Positions 32,440-41,806 of a stretch of DNA of 44,356 bases are shown here, piece by piece. The stretch is from positions 1-44,356 of the forward strand of contig NZ_JANKHH010000008.1 of the NCBI RefSeq assembly GCF_024626475.1, written 5' to 3'. The position numbers and the translations under genes were made by a program. This stretch comes from Parerythrobacter lacustris. GTDB lineage: Bacteria; Pseudomonadota; Alphaproteobacteria; Sphingomonadales; Sphingomonadaceae. A model generated the notes under the pieces. That model was not told the DNA's origin. It saw only the letters and a list, made by a program, of their open reading frames with translations, and did no database searches. Each line of letters starts with the position of its first letter. Position 1 is the first letter of the stretch.

Positions 32440-32874
32440 CTAACTTAAGCGAATCACGAAAATCTCAGAAACTTCTTCCTCGGTAAGCACACCATCACTT
32501 ATCATCTCTCTAAAAAGGTCTTCAAGTATCTTCCATAAATCATCTATATAGCTCTGAACTGAAAATAGCACATCACTACCTTGACATACATTTATATGTA
32601 TAGCTCTGCTTCTATCCTTAGAATTGAATATTTTTAAATAGGTTGTTTCTGCAAAAAATAAAAGATATACTATTTCTAATCTGAGTTCCAAAAGTAGAGC
32701 TGCCCTAATTCCATTTTCTAGGAAATCTATGGCAGGTTCAAGAATCGTAACTTCACCGTCATCCATCCCTCTCCCTAATTTGAACTGAACAGTTCTATCT
32801 GAAATTTCCATCTTGGGCGAGGGATCATCAGCATAGTAGAATGATGCAGACATTAGTGCGCTGCTTTCTAACAT
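32440..32874 (-). CDS. Probable immunity protein for the Rhs toxin tip
   Basis: The 144-residue AT-rich protein is unlike anything I recognise. I place the start at ATG 32874, five bases after the toxin stop, because GGAG lies 7 bases upstream inside the toxin's last codons. The frame is open to 33111, but that would overlap the toxin gene by over 200 bases. The protein is acidic, with a helical, Leu-rich middle (FLENGIRAALLLELRLEIVYL) and an EEEVSEI tail, and has no signal peptide. Position directly behind a polymorphic toxin tip, matching low GC and apparent translational coupling are the hallmarks of a cognate immunity gene. Function is inferred from context only. Confidence 0.6.
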   Translation of the reverse strand: MLESSALMSASFYYADDPSPKMEISDRTVQFKLGRGMDDGEVTILEPAIDFLENGIRAALLLELRLEIVYLLFFAETTYLKIFNSKDRSRAIHINVCQGSDVLFSVQSYIDDLWKILEDLFREMISDGVLTEEEVSEIFVIRLS

Positions 32875-32878
32875 TAGA

Positions 32879-33994
32879 CTACTCCAATAGAACATTTGAT
32901 ATAACAAGAATTGGAGATTCCCGAAATGAGCCCACGATACCTCGTACGACAATAGTATTGGCTTCAGATCCATGCTGGGTAACACCAAGAGACATCCCGC
33001 CCGGTATGTTGGATCTGAGTTCAATATGCCTTCCCACAAAGGAAATCTGCACAAACGGATTTGCGAGGACTGGCACAACAATACTGGAAAAAAATGAGTT
33101 TCTATTTTCAAGGTGATTGGAATAGAAACAAGATTTTTTTATTCCGCACTCTGAACTTCTAAGGAAATTATGTACTCTAGCAATCTTGTCAAAATTCTGC
33201 TCGCTAAGAGCCCCAGGTATTCCCCCTAAGAAGGGGATTAGACTTTCGGGTTTCGCAGGAACAATGGGACCCGCAATGCCTTGGTTCCCCTCCTGCGGCG
33301 CGCCTCCGCTGCTGTCGGAGTCATCCTCACCAGCACGTCGCGCGCCCCCATTCTCTCCCCGATGATCATCAAATTGCGACCCGTCAGCCTTCCAAGTCTT
33401 CGCGAAGAGACTAAAGCCTCGGTCAAGCGTTCGCTTGTCATCTTGCGCCAACCCCGTCGGGTCCACCCCATTTACCGGATCATTCCCAACATAGCCATAG
33501 AGGTTGCTGTCGTCCTCATAGCCGATCGGGTCGGTCTGCATGAACCGCCCGAGCAGCGGGGAGTACATCCGGGCCTTGTAGTAGTTCATCCCCAGCTCGG
33601 GGAGCCAGATCTGCCCGGTGTACTGGAACCGCCCGGTGTTGGCCTGTCCGGGGACCCCGTATTCGTCGTAGCTGTTGATCTGCGCCGCGCCGCCCGCGCT
33701 GTCGGTGCTCAGCACGATCGAGCCGCGTGCATCGGTGTAGAGGTTGCGGCGGTTCGAGGCGGCGGTGCCTGCGCCTGCATATTCGACCAGCGGATCGTCC
33801 GCCCCTGCCGCAGGGCCATGGAGGTAGCGCTTAAGCATGGCACCCGCTGCACTGTACTCCGCCACCATCAGTCCTGAGCTTGTCGAAGGGCGGTCGTAGA
33901 GGAACCGGTGGGTGTCGAGCAGGATGCCGCGGACACAATACCAAATTGCGTGTCTCCTCCAACCACACCTTCTCCTGCATCGCGCAGGCGACAA
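32879..33994 (-). CDS. Truncated Rhs protein: core end plus variable toxin-like C-terminus
   Basis: The frame encodes 371 residues. From about residue 28 it follows the end of an Rhs core (FLYD, LMVAEYSAAGAMLKRYLHGP, ARMYSPLLGRFMQTDPIGYE, NDPVNGVDPTGL to 182). The core normally belongs to a protein of over 1000 residues, so almost all of the shell-forming repeats are missing and residues 1-27 are unrelated. Residues 183-371 form the variable tip, and base composition turns AT-rich from about residue 255. I cannot assign the tip to a toxin family. A dispersed repeat sits in frame at residues ~35-42 (RPSTSSGL). This is probably an orphan tip cassette that could become active only after recombination with a full rhs gene. 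Confidence 0.7.
   Translation of the reverse strand: MSPARCRRRCGWRRHAIWYCVRGILLDTHRFLYDRPSTSSGLMVAEYSAAGAMLKRYLHGPAAGADDPLVEYAGAGTAASNRRNLYTDARGSIVLSTDSAGGAAQINSYDEYGVPGQANTGRFQYTGQIWLPELGMNYYKARMYSPLLGRFMQTDPIGYEDDSNLYGYVGNDPVNGVDPTGLAQDDKRTLDRGFSLFAKTWKADGSQFDDHRGENGGARRAGEDDSDSSGGAPQEGNQGIAGPIVPAKPESLIPFLGGIPGALSEQNFDKIARVHNFLRSSECGIKKSCFYSNHLENRNSFFSSIVVPVLANPFVQISFVGRHIELRSNIPGGMSLGVTQHGSEANTIVVRGIVGSFRESPILVISNVLLE
33873..33890 (-). repeat. Dispersed repeat inside the rhs frame
   Basis: CCCTTCGACAAGCTCAGG, read on the minus strand, equals one arm of the palindromic repeat at 40598-40670. Here it interrupts the Rhs core motif after FLYD yet keeps the frame, adding roughly eight or nine residues. 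Confidence 0.7.
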
Positions 33995-34332
33995 GCCATT
34001 TTCCTACACGCCGCGAGCCTGCTAGCTTCCACCGGCTCTTTGAAAATCGAATCCCCCACTCCCTCGCCCGGCCGCCGCACAACTTTATTTGTAATGCGCG
34101 CTATGTGTGAAGTTGGCCATTCTGTTCAGGCTAGCCAAGTAAAATTTGAACATCTTGCCACCTCGGCCCGGAACCCCCGCCATTCCCTCCGCATGCGCGC
34201 TTTGCGGTTTTGGTGTCGCCTTAGTGTCGCCATTCAGCCTTGCGCGGCAACTTCCTCGGCTATCCCAGAACCGGTGCAACCACACAGCTGACTGGCCAAT
34301 GCCCGTCCGCTCGCCAGCTATGTCAGGAAAAT
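33995..34332. other. Non-coding stretch between tRNA-Leu and the rhs fragment
   Basis: This 338-base stretch lies directly downstream of the tRNA 3' end, where integrating elements often insert. Small frames exist on both strands, but none has a recognisable domain or good ribosome site. I found no integrase and no second copy of the tRNA end in the window, so an attachment site cannot be shown. Confidence 0.35.
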
Positions 34333-34419
34333 TGGTGCGGTCGAGAAGACTCGAACTTCCACGGCCTTTCGGCCACAACGACCTCAACGTTGCGCGTCTA
34401 CCAGTTCCGCCACGACCGC
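34333..34419 (-). tRNA. tRNA-Leu (anticodon GAG)
   Basis: The 87-base minus-strand cloverleaf includes an encoded CCA. Acceptor arms GCGGTCG/CGACCGC pair fully. The anticodon stem CAACG/CGTTG encloses loop TTGAGGT with anticodon GAG. A long variable arm (TGGCCGAAAGGCCG) marks a class II tRNA, and the T-loop is TTCGAGT. It reads CUC/CUU leucine codons and borders the Rhs island. Confidence 0.95.
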
Positions 34420-34558
34420 ACACAGTCAGCACGGGCCGTGCGGCCCCGCTTGGTAGGAGCGCGCCACTAGCAAAGCGGTTTTGACTCCGCAAGCGAATGA
34501 TTGCCGGCCTGTGAAACGAATTTGCACGCGGCGGCGGAGCGCGCGCGGCGGCATCCGC

Positions 34559-35461
34559 TCAGCGCGTCGCCTTCCACCCGATCTCGGCGTATTTGGCCGA
34601 TTTGGGCACGTCGCGCGCGACTTCGTTGATGGTCATGCTCTCGCCCGGGGCGAGGGTGCTTTCGGGCGGCACGACTTCCCAGCTGTAGACCAGCTTGTCG
34701 CGCTGGTCGCGCATCACGATCAGGATCGAGGGCACCTTGAGTGTGGCGCGCCCGACATTGGTGATCGTCCCGCTCGCGCCGAAGAACTCGGTGCCGTTGG
34801 GCAGGGTGCGGCGGTCCTGCTTGTCGGCGGGGAAATCGAGTACCAGGTCGGGCTGTTCCGGTCCGAAGGTCGCACGGCTGAACGGCACCCAGTCAGGCAT
34901 GCCGTAATAGCTGACGGCATAGATCAGGCCGGAGGCGACCAGCGCGAACAGCACCGCGGCGGCGGTCCAGATCTTGAGCGGATTGCGGCGTCCGCGGAAC
35001 GGCGGCTGGCGATCGAACTGCGAGACCTCGTCGAACTCGGGCTCGGGGTAGGGCGCGCGGGAGGTCTCGACCACGCTCGGCGGGAGATCGTCCGGCTCGC
35101 TCTCGCGATAGGCGGGGGTGGCGATGGGCTCATGCTCGACCTCCGGCTCGCGGCGGATCGGGGGAGGCGGGACGGGCTCGGTCTCGACGCGCTCCTTCGG
35201 CTGCGGAGCGCGGGCCGGCGGCGGGGAAGCCACCGGGGCGGGAGCGGGACTCGGGGCGGTGGTGGTGCGCTGGATGCCGTCGAAGCCCGGCGCGGGGGCA
35301 GGACCTGCTTCGGCCTGTTTGAAATCCTGGAGGTCGAGTTCCGGCCCGTCCTGGAACCAGCTGTGGCGGCATTTGGCGCAGCGCACCGTCCGCCCGTCCA
35401 CGCCGATCGCGCTGTCGGGGACGACATAGCGCGTCGAGCAGGCGGGGCACGCGATAATCAT
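34559..35461 (-). CDS. Zinc-ribbon domain membrane protein (MJ0042 finger, DUF3426-like)
   Basis: The protein has 300 residues from the ATG at 35461 ([16 protein letters not shown]). The frame open to 35590 is rejected because the zinc ribbon starts here. Cysteines C5, C8, C28 and C31 form the MJ0042-type ribbon. A Pro/Glu-rich linker follows to about residue 140. One membrane helix ([19 protein letters not shown]) leads to a C-terminal domain ([31 protein letters not shown]). In sphingomonads and rhizobia such a gene commonly sits next to ftsE, here divergently placed. Molecular function is not established. Confidence 0.8.
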   Translation of the reverse strand: MIIACPACSTRYVVPDSAIGVDGRTVRCAKCRHSWFQDGPELDLQDFKQAEAGPAPAPGFDGIQRTTTAPSPAPAPVASPPPARAPQPKERVETEPVPPPPIRREPEVEHEPIATPAYRESEPDDLPPSVVETSRAPYPEPEFDEVSQFDRQPPFRGRRNPLKIWTAAAVLFALVASGLIYAVSYYGMPDWVPFSRATFGPEQPDLVLDFPADKQDRRTLPNGTEFFGASGTITNVGRATLKVPSILIVMRDQRDKLVYSWEVVPPESTLAPGESMTINEVARDVPKSAKYAEIGWKATR

Positions 35462-35616
35462 GGTGACTGAAGTCCTTACGTGCGTGTGACAGGGGCAACA
35501 AGGCTTCGCGGCTGTGGGCAGGACAGACTGCGGCTTTTTTCCACATGGAAGGGCGGCTATAGGCCCGACACGATGCGTCTCTCCCGCCAATTCCCGCGCC
35601 CCCGGTGCCGCCGCCG

Positions 35617-36351
35617 ATGAACGCGCCCGACAACGAAGTGGTGACCTTCGACAATGTCGGGCTGCGCTATGGCCCCGACCGCGAAGTGCTGAGCGATGTC
35701 TCTTTCACCCTGTTTCCCGGCAGCTTCTACTTCCTCACCGGGGCGAGCGGGGCGGGCAAGACCTCGCTGCTCAGGCTGCTCTACCTCGCGCAGCGCCCGT
35801 CGCGCGGAGCGATCCGCATGTTCGGGACCGACCTGATCACCATGGCGCGCAAGAAGCTGCCGGCCTACCGCCGCAGGATCGGTGTGGTGTTCCAGGATTT
35901 CCGGCTGGTGCCGCACCTCTCGGCGTTCGACAATGTCGCGCTGCCGCTGCGCGTCTCGGGCGTGCGCGAAGAAGATCTGCGCAAACCGGTTGCCGACATG
36001 CTCGACTGGGTCGGGCTGTCGCACCGGAGCGAAGACCGTCCGGCGACGCTTTCGGGCGGTGAGCAGCAGCGCGTCGCGATCGCCCGCGCGGTGATCGGGC
36101 GGCCCGATGTTCTGGTGGCGGACGAGCCGACCGGCAACGTCGATCCCGAAATGGCGCTGAAGCTGTTGCGGCTGTTCGAGGCGCTCAACCGGCTCGGGAC
36201 GACGGTGGTGGTCGCGACCCACGACGTCCACCTGCTGCGCAAGGTGCCCGAATCGCTGATCATGCGGCTCGACAAGGGGCGGTTGTCTGATCCCACCGGC
36301 GCGTTGCGCTATCCCCCGCGCCCGGACGCGCCGCGCGAGACGCGGACATGA
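35617..36351 (+). CDS. ftsE: Cell-division ABC transporter ATPase
   Basis: The 244-residue ATPase has Walker A GASGAGKT (42-49), Q-loop [10 protein letters not shown], signature [14 protein letters not shown] (from 145) and Walker B VLVADE (165-170). FtsE works with FtsX at the septum to activate peptidoglycan hydrolases. The start is ATG 35617; a GTG at 35605 adds four residues. The stop overlaps the ftsX start by 4 bases (ATGA), and the ftsEX-DUF218-plsC order is typical of the group. Confidence 0.9.
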   Translation: MNAPDNEVVTFDNVGLRYGPDREVLSDVSFTLFPGSFYFLTGASGAGKTSLLRLLYLAQRPSRGAIRMFGTDLITMARKKLPAYRRRIGVVFQDFRLVPHLSAFDNVALPLRVSGVREEDLRKPVADMLDWVGLSHRSEDRPATLSGGEQQRVAIARAVIGRPDVLVADEPTGNVDPEMALKLLRLFEALNRLGTTVVVATHDVHLLRKVPESLIMRLDKGRLSDPTGALRYPPRPDAPRETRT

Positions 36352-37286
36352 GCATGAAGAAGCCGCCGACCCTCGGGCGCAAGATCGCGCGCGGCTTCAC
36401 CCGCTTCGGCGGCGAGCGGGCGGCGCAGCTGTTGCCCGAAGCCCGGCTTGCCGGGCCGATGCCGTGGGTGATCGCGATCATGGTCACGCTGGTCGTTGTC
36501 GCCACTGCGGGCGGGCTGGCGATGCGCAACATCGCCGAGACCGCGCGCGCCGAACTGGCCGGCGGGGCGACGGTGCAGGTGCTCGAGGCCCTGCCGCAGG
36601 AACGCGAGCGGCAGGCGCAGGTGGTCGAAGCGATGCTGGGCAGCGACCCGATGGTCGCCTCGATCCGCCGGGTGCCGGACGAAGAACTCGACGCCCTGCT
36701 CGAGCCTTGGCTCGGTGCCGACAGCGAAAGCCAGGCGGTGCCGGTCCCGGCGCTGATCGACGTCCGGCTGCGCGGCGAAGTGACGCAGGCAGCGCTCGAC
36801 GATCTGCAGGCACGGATCGCGACGCGTGCCCCCGATGCGCGGATCGATGCGCAGGCGAGCTGGCTCGCGCCAGTGTTCGGCGCGCTGACCTCGATGCAAT
36901 ATCTCGCGCTGGGGCTGGTGATGTTGCTGTCGCTGACCAGCGCGGCGGCGGTCTGGCTCGCGGCGCGCAGCGCGCTCGGCACCAATCGCGGGACGATCGA
37001 GGTGGTGCATATGCTGGGCGGGACGGACAGCCAGATCGCGCGCATCTTCGAACGCTCGATCGGCTTCGACGCGACAATGGGCGGGGCGGTCGGACTTACG
37101 CTGGGGCTTGGCGCGATCCTGTTGCTCGGGCGGCAGTTCGCCGCGCTCGGCTCGGGCATGGTCGCGGGCGGAGCGCTGGGCTGGCTCGACTGGGTGATTA
37201 TCGCGGCGGTGCCGCTGGCTGCCGTGGCGCTGGCGATGCTGACCGCCCGGCTGACAGTGCTTTCGGCGCTTAGGCGGATGCTGTGA
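36348..37286 (+). CDS. ftsX: Cell-division protein FtsX
   Basis: The 312-residue membrane protein has one helix near residues 38-60 (WVIAIMVTLVVVATAGGLAM), a periplasmic region to about 178, and three further helices in the C-terminal half. That is the FtsX topology. VHMLGGTDSQIARIFERSIG is the conserved cytoplasmic loop that contacts FtsE. It overlaps ftsE by 4 bases and the DUF218 gene by 4 bases (GTGA). Confidence 0.88.
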   Translation: MSMKKPPTLGRKIARGFTRFGGERAAQLLPEARLAGPMPWVIAIMVTLVVVATAGGLAMRNIAETARAELAGGATVQVLEALPQERERQAQVVEAMLGSDPMVASIRRVPDEELDALLEPWLGADSESQAVPVPALIDVRLRGEVTQAALDDLQARIATRAPDARIDAQASWLAPVFGALTSMQYLALGLVMLLSLTSAAAVWLAARSALGTNRGTIEVVHMLGGTDSQIARIFERSIGFDATMGGAVGLTLGLGAILLLGRQFAALGSGMVAGGALGWLDWVIIAAVPLAAVALAMLTARLTVLSALRRML

Positions 37287-37813
37287 TCCGGCGAGTGCTC
37301 GCCTTGCTCGCCGTGGCGTGGTTCCTCGGCTTCCTGTGGTTCGCGGTCGCGCTGCCGGTGCCGCTTGAGCGCGCGACGGGGGACGCTGCGGTGGTCCCGA
37401 CCGGGGCGGCAGGGCGGATCGAGAGGGGGATCGAGCTGCTCGAAGTTGGCAAGGTCGAGGCGATGCTCGTCACCGGGGTCGATCCCGAAGTCAGGCCGGG
37501 GGAGTTCGCGGCCGAGTTCGAAGTACCCCCCGGGCTGATGGAATGCTGCATCACGCTTGGCTCCAGCGCGGTCGATACCCGCGGCAATGCGACCGAGACG
37601 GCCGAATGGCTCGAACAGCGCCGGTTCGGTTCGATCCGGCTGGTGACGAGTGACTGGCATATGCGCCGCGCGCGGATCGAGCTCGCTCGCACGCTCCCGA
37701 CGGATGTCACCATCCGCGAGGATGCGGTGCCCACCGAGCCTTCGCTGCGCATCCTGTTCCTCGAATATCACAAGCTGCTGGCGAGCTGGGTCTCCGGCCT
37801 GTGGCGGAGCTGA
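37283..37813 (+). CDS. DUF218 (YdcF/ElyC-like) membrane-anchored protein
   Basis: The 176-residue protein starts with GTG. One N-terminal membrane segment (ALLAVAWFLGFLWFAVAL) precedes a DUF218 domain with GAAGRIERGIELLE, MLVTGVDPE, RGNATETAEW and RLVTSDWHMRRAR. Members such as SanA and ElyC act in envelope maintenance, but the reaction is unclear. Coupling to ftsX and plsC supports an envelope role. The usual VVLTGG motif reads VVPTGAAG here. Confidence 0.83.
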   Translation: MIRRVLALLAVAWFLGFLWFAVALPVPLERATGDAAVVPTGAAGRIERGIELLEVGKVEAMLVTGVDPEVRPGEFAAEFEVPPGLMECCITLGSSAVDTRGNATETAEWLEQRRFGSIRLVTSDWHMRRARIELARTLPTDVTIREDAVPTEPSLRILFLEYHKLLASWVSGLWRS

Positions 37814-37816
37814 CCG

Positions 37817-38503
37817 GTGATGCTGCTGCTGCGCAATATTGCATTCTACCTGGCGTTCTATCTGCTCAGCCCGCTCTATGTCATCGCGGCGCTGGTAGTG
37901 ATGCCGTTCGACCGGGCAGCTTTCCGAGTGGCGGTGCGGCGTTGGGGCAAGTTCCACCGCTGGTGCGTCAACCATTTGCTCGGCATCCGCGTGGTGCTCG
38001 AAGGTGCGCAGGGCGAGGGCGCGCTACTCTACGCGGTCAGGCACGAGAGCTTCTTCGAAGCGATCGATTGCCCCGCACTGTTCGATTACCCTGCCGTCTT
38101 CGCCAAGGCGGAGCTGTTCCGGATCCCCGGCTGGGGCCTCGTCGCGCGGCGCTATGGTCTCGTCCCTGTCGCGCGGGATCAGGGCGCGAGCATGCTGCGG
38201 GTTATGGTCAGATCGGCCCGCCAGCTGTCGAACGAGGGGCGCGAACTTGTACTGTTCCCTGAGGGGACCCGTATCCGCCACGGCACGGTTGCACCGCTGG
38301 GGGCAGGCTTTGCGGGTATCTACAAGCTGATCGGCCTGCCGGTTGTGCCGGTCGCGGTGAACAGCGGGCCGCTCTACCACCGCATCCTCAAGCGCTCCGG
38401 GACGATAACCTACCGCTTCGGCGAGGTGATCCCGCCCGGGTTGTCGCGCGAAGAGGTCGAACGGAGGGTGACCGACGCGATCAATGCGCTGAATGGTGAC
38501 TGA
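37817..38503 (+). CDS. plsC: 1-acyl-sn-glycerol-3-phosphate acyltransferase
   Basis: The 228-residue membrane enzyme has the acyltransferase motif H76-ESFF-E81, the HX4E variant of HX4D, and LFPEGTR (146-152). An N-terminal hydrophobic helix (LAFYLLSPLYVIAALVV) anchors it at the inner membrane. It makes phosphatidic acid from lysophosphatidic acid in phospholipid synthesis. It begins 3 bases after the DUF218 gene and converges on tyrC. Confidence 0.86.
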   Translation: MMLLLRNIAFYLAFYLLSPLYVIAALVVMPFDRAAFRVAVRRWGKFHRWCVNHLLGIRVVLEGAQGEGALLYAVRHESFFEAIDCPALFDYPAVFAKAELFRIPGWGLVARRYGLVPVARDQGASMLRVMVRSARQLSNEGRELVLFPEGTRIRHGTVAPLGAGFAGIYKLIGLPVVPVAVNSGPLYHRILKRSGTITYRFGEVIPPGLSREEVERRVTDAINALNGD

Positions 38504-38543
38504 CTGGGCAGGCTGGTGCCGCACCGTCCGGCAGGACGACAAA

Positions 38544-39449
38544 TCAATGATCCCCGCGGCCGAAGTCGGGGCGGGCATCGTCTTGACCTTCGTCGATGAT
38601 CGCGCGGCGGATGGCGCGGGTGCGGGTGAACAGGTCGAACAGCGCTTCGCCATCGCCGTTGCGGATCGCGCGCTGGAGTGCCGAGAGGTCTTCGGTGAAA
38701 CGACCGAGCACCTCAAGCACCGCCTCGCGGTTGGAGAGGAACACGTCGCGCCACATCACCGGGTCCGAAGCGGCGATGCGAGTGAAGTCGCGAAAGCCGC
38801 CGGCGGAATATTTGATCACCTCGCCCTGCGTCACGTCTTCCAGATCGCTGGCAGTGCCGACGATGGTGTAGGCGATCAGGTGCGGGATATGGCTGGTGAC
38901 CGCGAGCACGACGTCGTGATGCGCCGGGTCCATGATCTCGACCTTCGCGCCGAGCGCTTCCCAGAACCCGGTTAGCGTGGCGACGGCAGTGGCATCCGCC
39001 CCATCGGGCGGCGTCAGGATGCACCAGCGGTGGCTGAACAGCGTGGCGAAACCGGCATCGGGTCCGCTGCGCTCGGTCCCCGCGACCGGATGCGCGGGGA
39101 TCACCGCTTGGTCGGGTAGCGCCGCGCCGAGTGCCCTGGCGATCGACTGCTTGGACGAGCCGACATCGCTGACGATCGCCGCTGCAGGCAGGGCCGAGGC
39201 GATTTCGCGTGCGGCCGCTTCCATCGCGCCGACAGGGACGCACAGGATGACGAGATCGGCGCTGGCGACCGCCTCGGCAGGGGTGTCGCACACGCGGTCG
39301 ACCAGCCCGCGCTCGGTAGCGCGTTGGCGCACCTGCGGATCGGCATCGAAGCCGGTGGTGGCAATCTTCGGCAGCCGCTCGGCGATCGCCAGCCCGAGCG
39401 AGCCGCCGAGCAGGCCGAGCCCGATGATCGCGACCCGCTCCACGCTCAT
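38544..39449 (-). CDS. tyrC: Prephenate/arogenate dehydrogenase family protein
   Basis: The 301-residue protein has an N-terminal Rossmann fold ([14 protein letters not shown], residues 8-21) and the family motifs [23 protein letters not shown] and [10 protein letters not shown]. It performs NAD(P)-dependent oxidative decarboxylation of prephenate or arogenate in tyrosine synthesis. Cyclohexadienyl dehydrogenases of alphaproteobacteria often accept both, and the sequence does not separate them. The start overlaps the hisC stop by 4 bases, a common pairing in this group. Confidence 0.85.
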   Translation of the reverse strand: MSVERVAIIGLGLLGGSLGLAIAERLPKIATTGFDADPQVRQRATERGLVDRVCDTPAEAVASADLVILCVPVGAMEAAAREIASALPAAAIVSDVGSSKQSIARALGAALPDQAVIPAHPVAGTERSGPDAGFATLFSHRWCILTPPDGADATAVATLTGFWEALGAKVEIMDPAHHDVVLAVTSHIPHLIAYTIVGTASDLEDVTQGEVIKYSAGGFRDFTRIAASDPVMWRDVFLSNREAVLEVLGRFTEDLSALQRAIRNGDGEALFDLFTRTRAIRRAIIDEGQDDARPDFGRGDH

Positions 39450-40546
39450 CCCGCCTGCTCCGCCGATTTGCGGATGATGCGCGCGATATCGTCCATCTGC
39501 TCCGCCGTGCCGATGGTGATACGCAGCGCGTGCGGCAGGCCTTGCCCCGGCAGGTGGCGCACGGCGTAACCGCCTTCGGCCAGAGCGCCCAGTGCGGCCA
39601 CGGCGGTCAGTGCGCCTTCGAACAGCACCAGGCTGAAATTGGCTTTGCCCGGCACCGGGCGGACGCCGTGGTTGCCCAGCGCCGTCATCGCCGCCTCAAA
39701 CCGGGCCAGCTCCACCGCATTGTGCTCGCGCGAGCGGCGGACGAAATCCTGGTCGGCGAGCGCTGCGGTGGCGGCAGCCTGCCCGTGGTTGGTGACGTTG
39801 AACGGCCCGCGAATGCGGTTGAGCGAAGCGATCAGTTCGGGCGCGCCGGTGGCCCAGCCGATCCGCTCGCCGGCGAGTCCGTAGATCTTGGAGAAGGTCC
39901 GCGTGACCAGCACATTGGCGTGCGCGGCGGCGAGGTCCAGCCCGCCGTCGTCTTCGCCCTCGGTCAGATACTCGGCATAGGCCTGGTCGAGCACGAACAG
40001 CACATCGCCCGGCAATCCGGCGTGGAGCCGCGCGATTTCGGCTTTGGGCAGGCAGGTGCCGGTGGGGTTGTTGGGATTGGCGACGAACACCACCCGCGTG
40101 CGCCCGGTAACCGCCGCCAGCAGCGCGTCGACATCGGTCGCATAGTCGCGGTCGGGGGCCTCGACCGGGGTCGCGCCGCAGCGCCGCGCGGCGATATCGT
40201 AGACCGAGAAGCTGAAGCGGCTGAACAGCACTTCGTCATCGGGCCCGGCATAGGCCTGCGCGGCCAGGTTGAGCAGCTCGTCCGAACCCGTCCCGCAGAC
40301 GATCCGGCCTGCGTCGATGCCGTGCACTGCGCCGATCGCCTCGCGCAGGGCGGCGGCGTCGGGATCGGGGTAGCGCGCTGCACCGGTGGCCTCGGCGAAA
40401 GCGGCGATAGCTGCGGGGCTGGTGCCGAGCGGGTTCTCGTTCGCCGACAGCTTGATCAGCGCGCGCCCGTCCGCGCCCCTGGCCTTGCCGGGGACATAGG
40501 CATGGATCGCTTCGATCCACGGTTTGGGAGTTGGTCGGCCCTGCAT
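39446..40546 (-). CDS. hisC: Histidinol-phosphate aminotransferase
   Basis: The 366-residue class I/II aminotransferase carries the PLP lysine K220 ([17 protein letters not shown]), N160 ([11 protein letters not shown]) and D187/Y190 (VLDQAYAEY). The LSANENPLG motif near the N-terminus is characteristic of HisC. Next to tyrC it may also transaminate prephenate or aromatic keto acids, a dual role known for alphaproteobacterial HisC homologues. The start ATG 40546 faces the palindromic repeat at 40598-40670. Confidence 0.87.
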   Translation of the reverse strand: MQGRPTPKPWIEAIHAYVPGKARGADGRALIKLSANENPLGTSPAAIAAFAEATGAARYPDPDAAALREAIGAVHGIDAGRIVCGTGSDELLNLAAQAYAGPDDEVLFSRFSFSVYDIAARRCGATPVEAPDRDYATDVDALLAAVTGRTRVVFVANPNNPTGTCLPKAEIARLHAGLPGDVLFVLDQAYAEYLTEGEDDGGLDLAAAHANVLVTRTFSKIYGLAGERIGWATGAPELIASLNRIRGPFNVTNHGQAAATAALADQDFVRRSREHNAVELARFEAAMTALGNHGVRPVPGKANFSLVLFEGALTAVAALGALAEGGYAVRHLPGQGLPHALRITIGTAEQMDDIARIIRKSAEQAG

Positions 40547-40597
40547 ATTGCGCGCCTCCTAGAGCAACGCGTTGACACGGCAAAAAAGAAAATACAG

Positions 40598-40670
40598 CCC
40601 TTCGACAAGCTCAGGGCGAACGGGTAGAGGCAACTTCAAAATTCCGTTCGGGCTGAGCCTGTCGAAGCCC
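40598..40670. repeat. REP-like palindromic repeat between hisC and metX
   Basis: Arms at 40598-40624 (beginning CCCTTCGACAAGCTCAGG) and 40644-40670 (beginning CCGTTCGGGCTGAGCCTG) are near-complementary over about 26 bases with a ~19-base loop. Single copies of the same arm occur at 33873-33890 and, degenerated, near 44258-44268. This is a dispersed sphingomonad repeat. It sits in the divergent promoter region, so it may influence both transcripts. Confidence 0.75.
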
Positions 40671-40681
40671 CGTCCTTCCTT

Positions 40682-41806
40682 TTGGCGTATCCTCGAGTGT
40701 CCAACCCGCACCAAGCCTTCGTATTGCCCGAACCGCTGCCGCTCGACAGCGGACAGGCGCTGTCGGGCGTCGAGATCGCCTACGAGACCTATGGCGAGCT
40801 CGCGGCGGACCGATCGAACGCGATCCTTGTCTGTCATGCGCTGACCGGCGACCAGTATGTCGCGAGCACCCATCCGGTGACCGGCAAGCCAGGCTGGTGG
40901 GAACGGATGGTCGGGCCGGACAAGCCGATCGATACCGACCGCTATCACGTCATCTGCGCCAATGTGATCGGCAGCTGCATGGGCTCGACCGGCCCCGCCA
41001 GCATCGCGCCGGACGGGCAGCCCTATGGCATGCGCTTCCCCGTTATCACCGTGCGCGATATGGTGCGCGGGCTCGTCGCGTTGCTCGACGGGCTGGGGAT
41101 TGCACGGCTGCACGCCGTGGTCGGCGGCTCGATGGGCGGGATGCAGGCGCTGAGCCTCGCCGCCAACTGGCCCGACCGCGCCGCGCGGGTGCTCGCCATC
41201 GCCACCACCGCGCGCCATTCGGCGCAGAACATCGCCTTCCATGAAGTCGGGCGGCAGGCGATCATGGCCGATCCGAACTGGCAGGGCGGGGACTATTACG
41301 GCGGCAATGCCGCACCCGATGCCGGCCTCTCGGTGGCGCGGATGGCGGCGCATATCACCTATCTGTCCGAAGAAGGCCTGACCGAGAAGTTCGGGCGGCG
41401 GCTGCAAGCCAGGAAAGACGGCACACCCGGGGCCAAGACCTTCGGTTTCGACGCCGATTTCCAGGTCGAAAGCTATCTGCGCTATCAGGGCAGCGGCTTC
41501 GTCCAGCGGTTCGATGCCAACAGCTATCTCTATATCACCCGCGCGATGGACTATTTCGACATCGCGGAGGAGCATGGGGGCAAACTGGCCGATGCCTTCG
41601 CGGGCACCACGGCGCGCTTCTGCCTGGTCAGCTTCGACAGCGACTGGCTCTATCCCACCGCGGAAAGCCGCCATGTCGTCCACGCGCTCAACGCCGCGGG
41701 CGCGCCGGTCAGCTTCGTCGAGCTTTCCGCGCCGTTCGGGCACGACAGTTTCCTGCTCGACGTTCCCGCGCTCGACCGGGTGGTGAAGGGCTTCCTCGAT
41801 GGCTGA
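40682..41806 (+). CDS. metX: Homoserine O-acetyltransferase
   Basis: The 374-residue alpha/beta-hydrolase has nucleophile S150 in [12 protein letters not shown] and the C-terminal Asp (FDSDWLYP) and His ([10 protein letters not shown]) of the triad. The YETYGEL and GSCMGSTGP stretches are typical of MetX. It activates homoserine for methionine synthesis, with acetyl- or succinyl-CoA as donor. The start is uncertain: TTG 40682 or in-frame GTG 40697, as no ATG fits. It overlaps metW by 8 bases. Confidence 0.87.
   Translation: MAYPRVSNPHQAFVLPEPLPLDSGQALSGVEIAYETYGELAADRSNAILVCHALTGDQYVASTHPVTGKPGWWERMVGPDKPIDTDRYHVICANVIGSCMGSTGPASIAPDGQPYGMRFPVITVRDMVRGLVALLDGLGIARLHAVVGGSMGGMQALSLAANWPDRAARVLAIATTARHSAQNIAFHEVGRQAIMADPNWQGGDYYGGNAAPDAGLSVARMAAHITYLSEEGLTEKFGRRLQARKDGTPGAKTFGFDADFQVESYLRYQGSGFVQRFDANSYLYITRAMDYFDIAEEHGGKLADAFAGTTARFCLVSFDSDWLYPTAESRHVVHALNAAGAPVSFVELSAPFGHDSFLLDVPALDRVVKGFLDG

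Noticed and set aside
32875-33111. Longer start for the immunity protein at 33111
   Set aside because: It would overlap the toxin frame by over 200 bases; ATG 32874 has a good GGAG ribosome site right after the toxin stop.
33995-34332. Phage-type attachment site or integrase remnant downstream of tRNA-Leu
   Set aside because: No second copy of the tRNA 3' end and no recombinase motif was found in the window.
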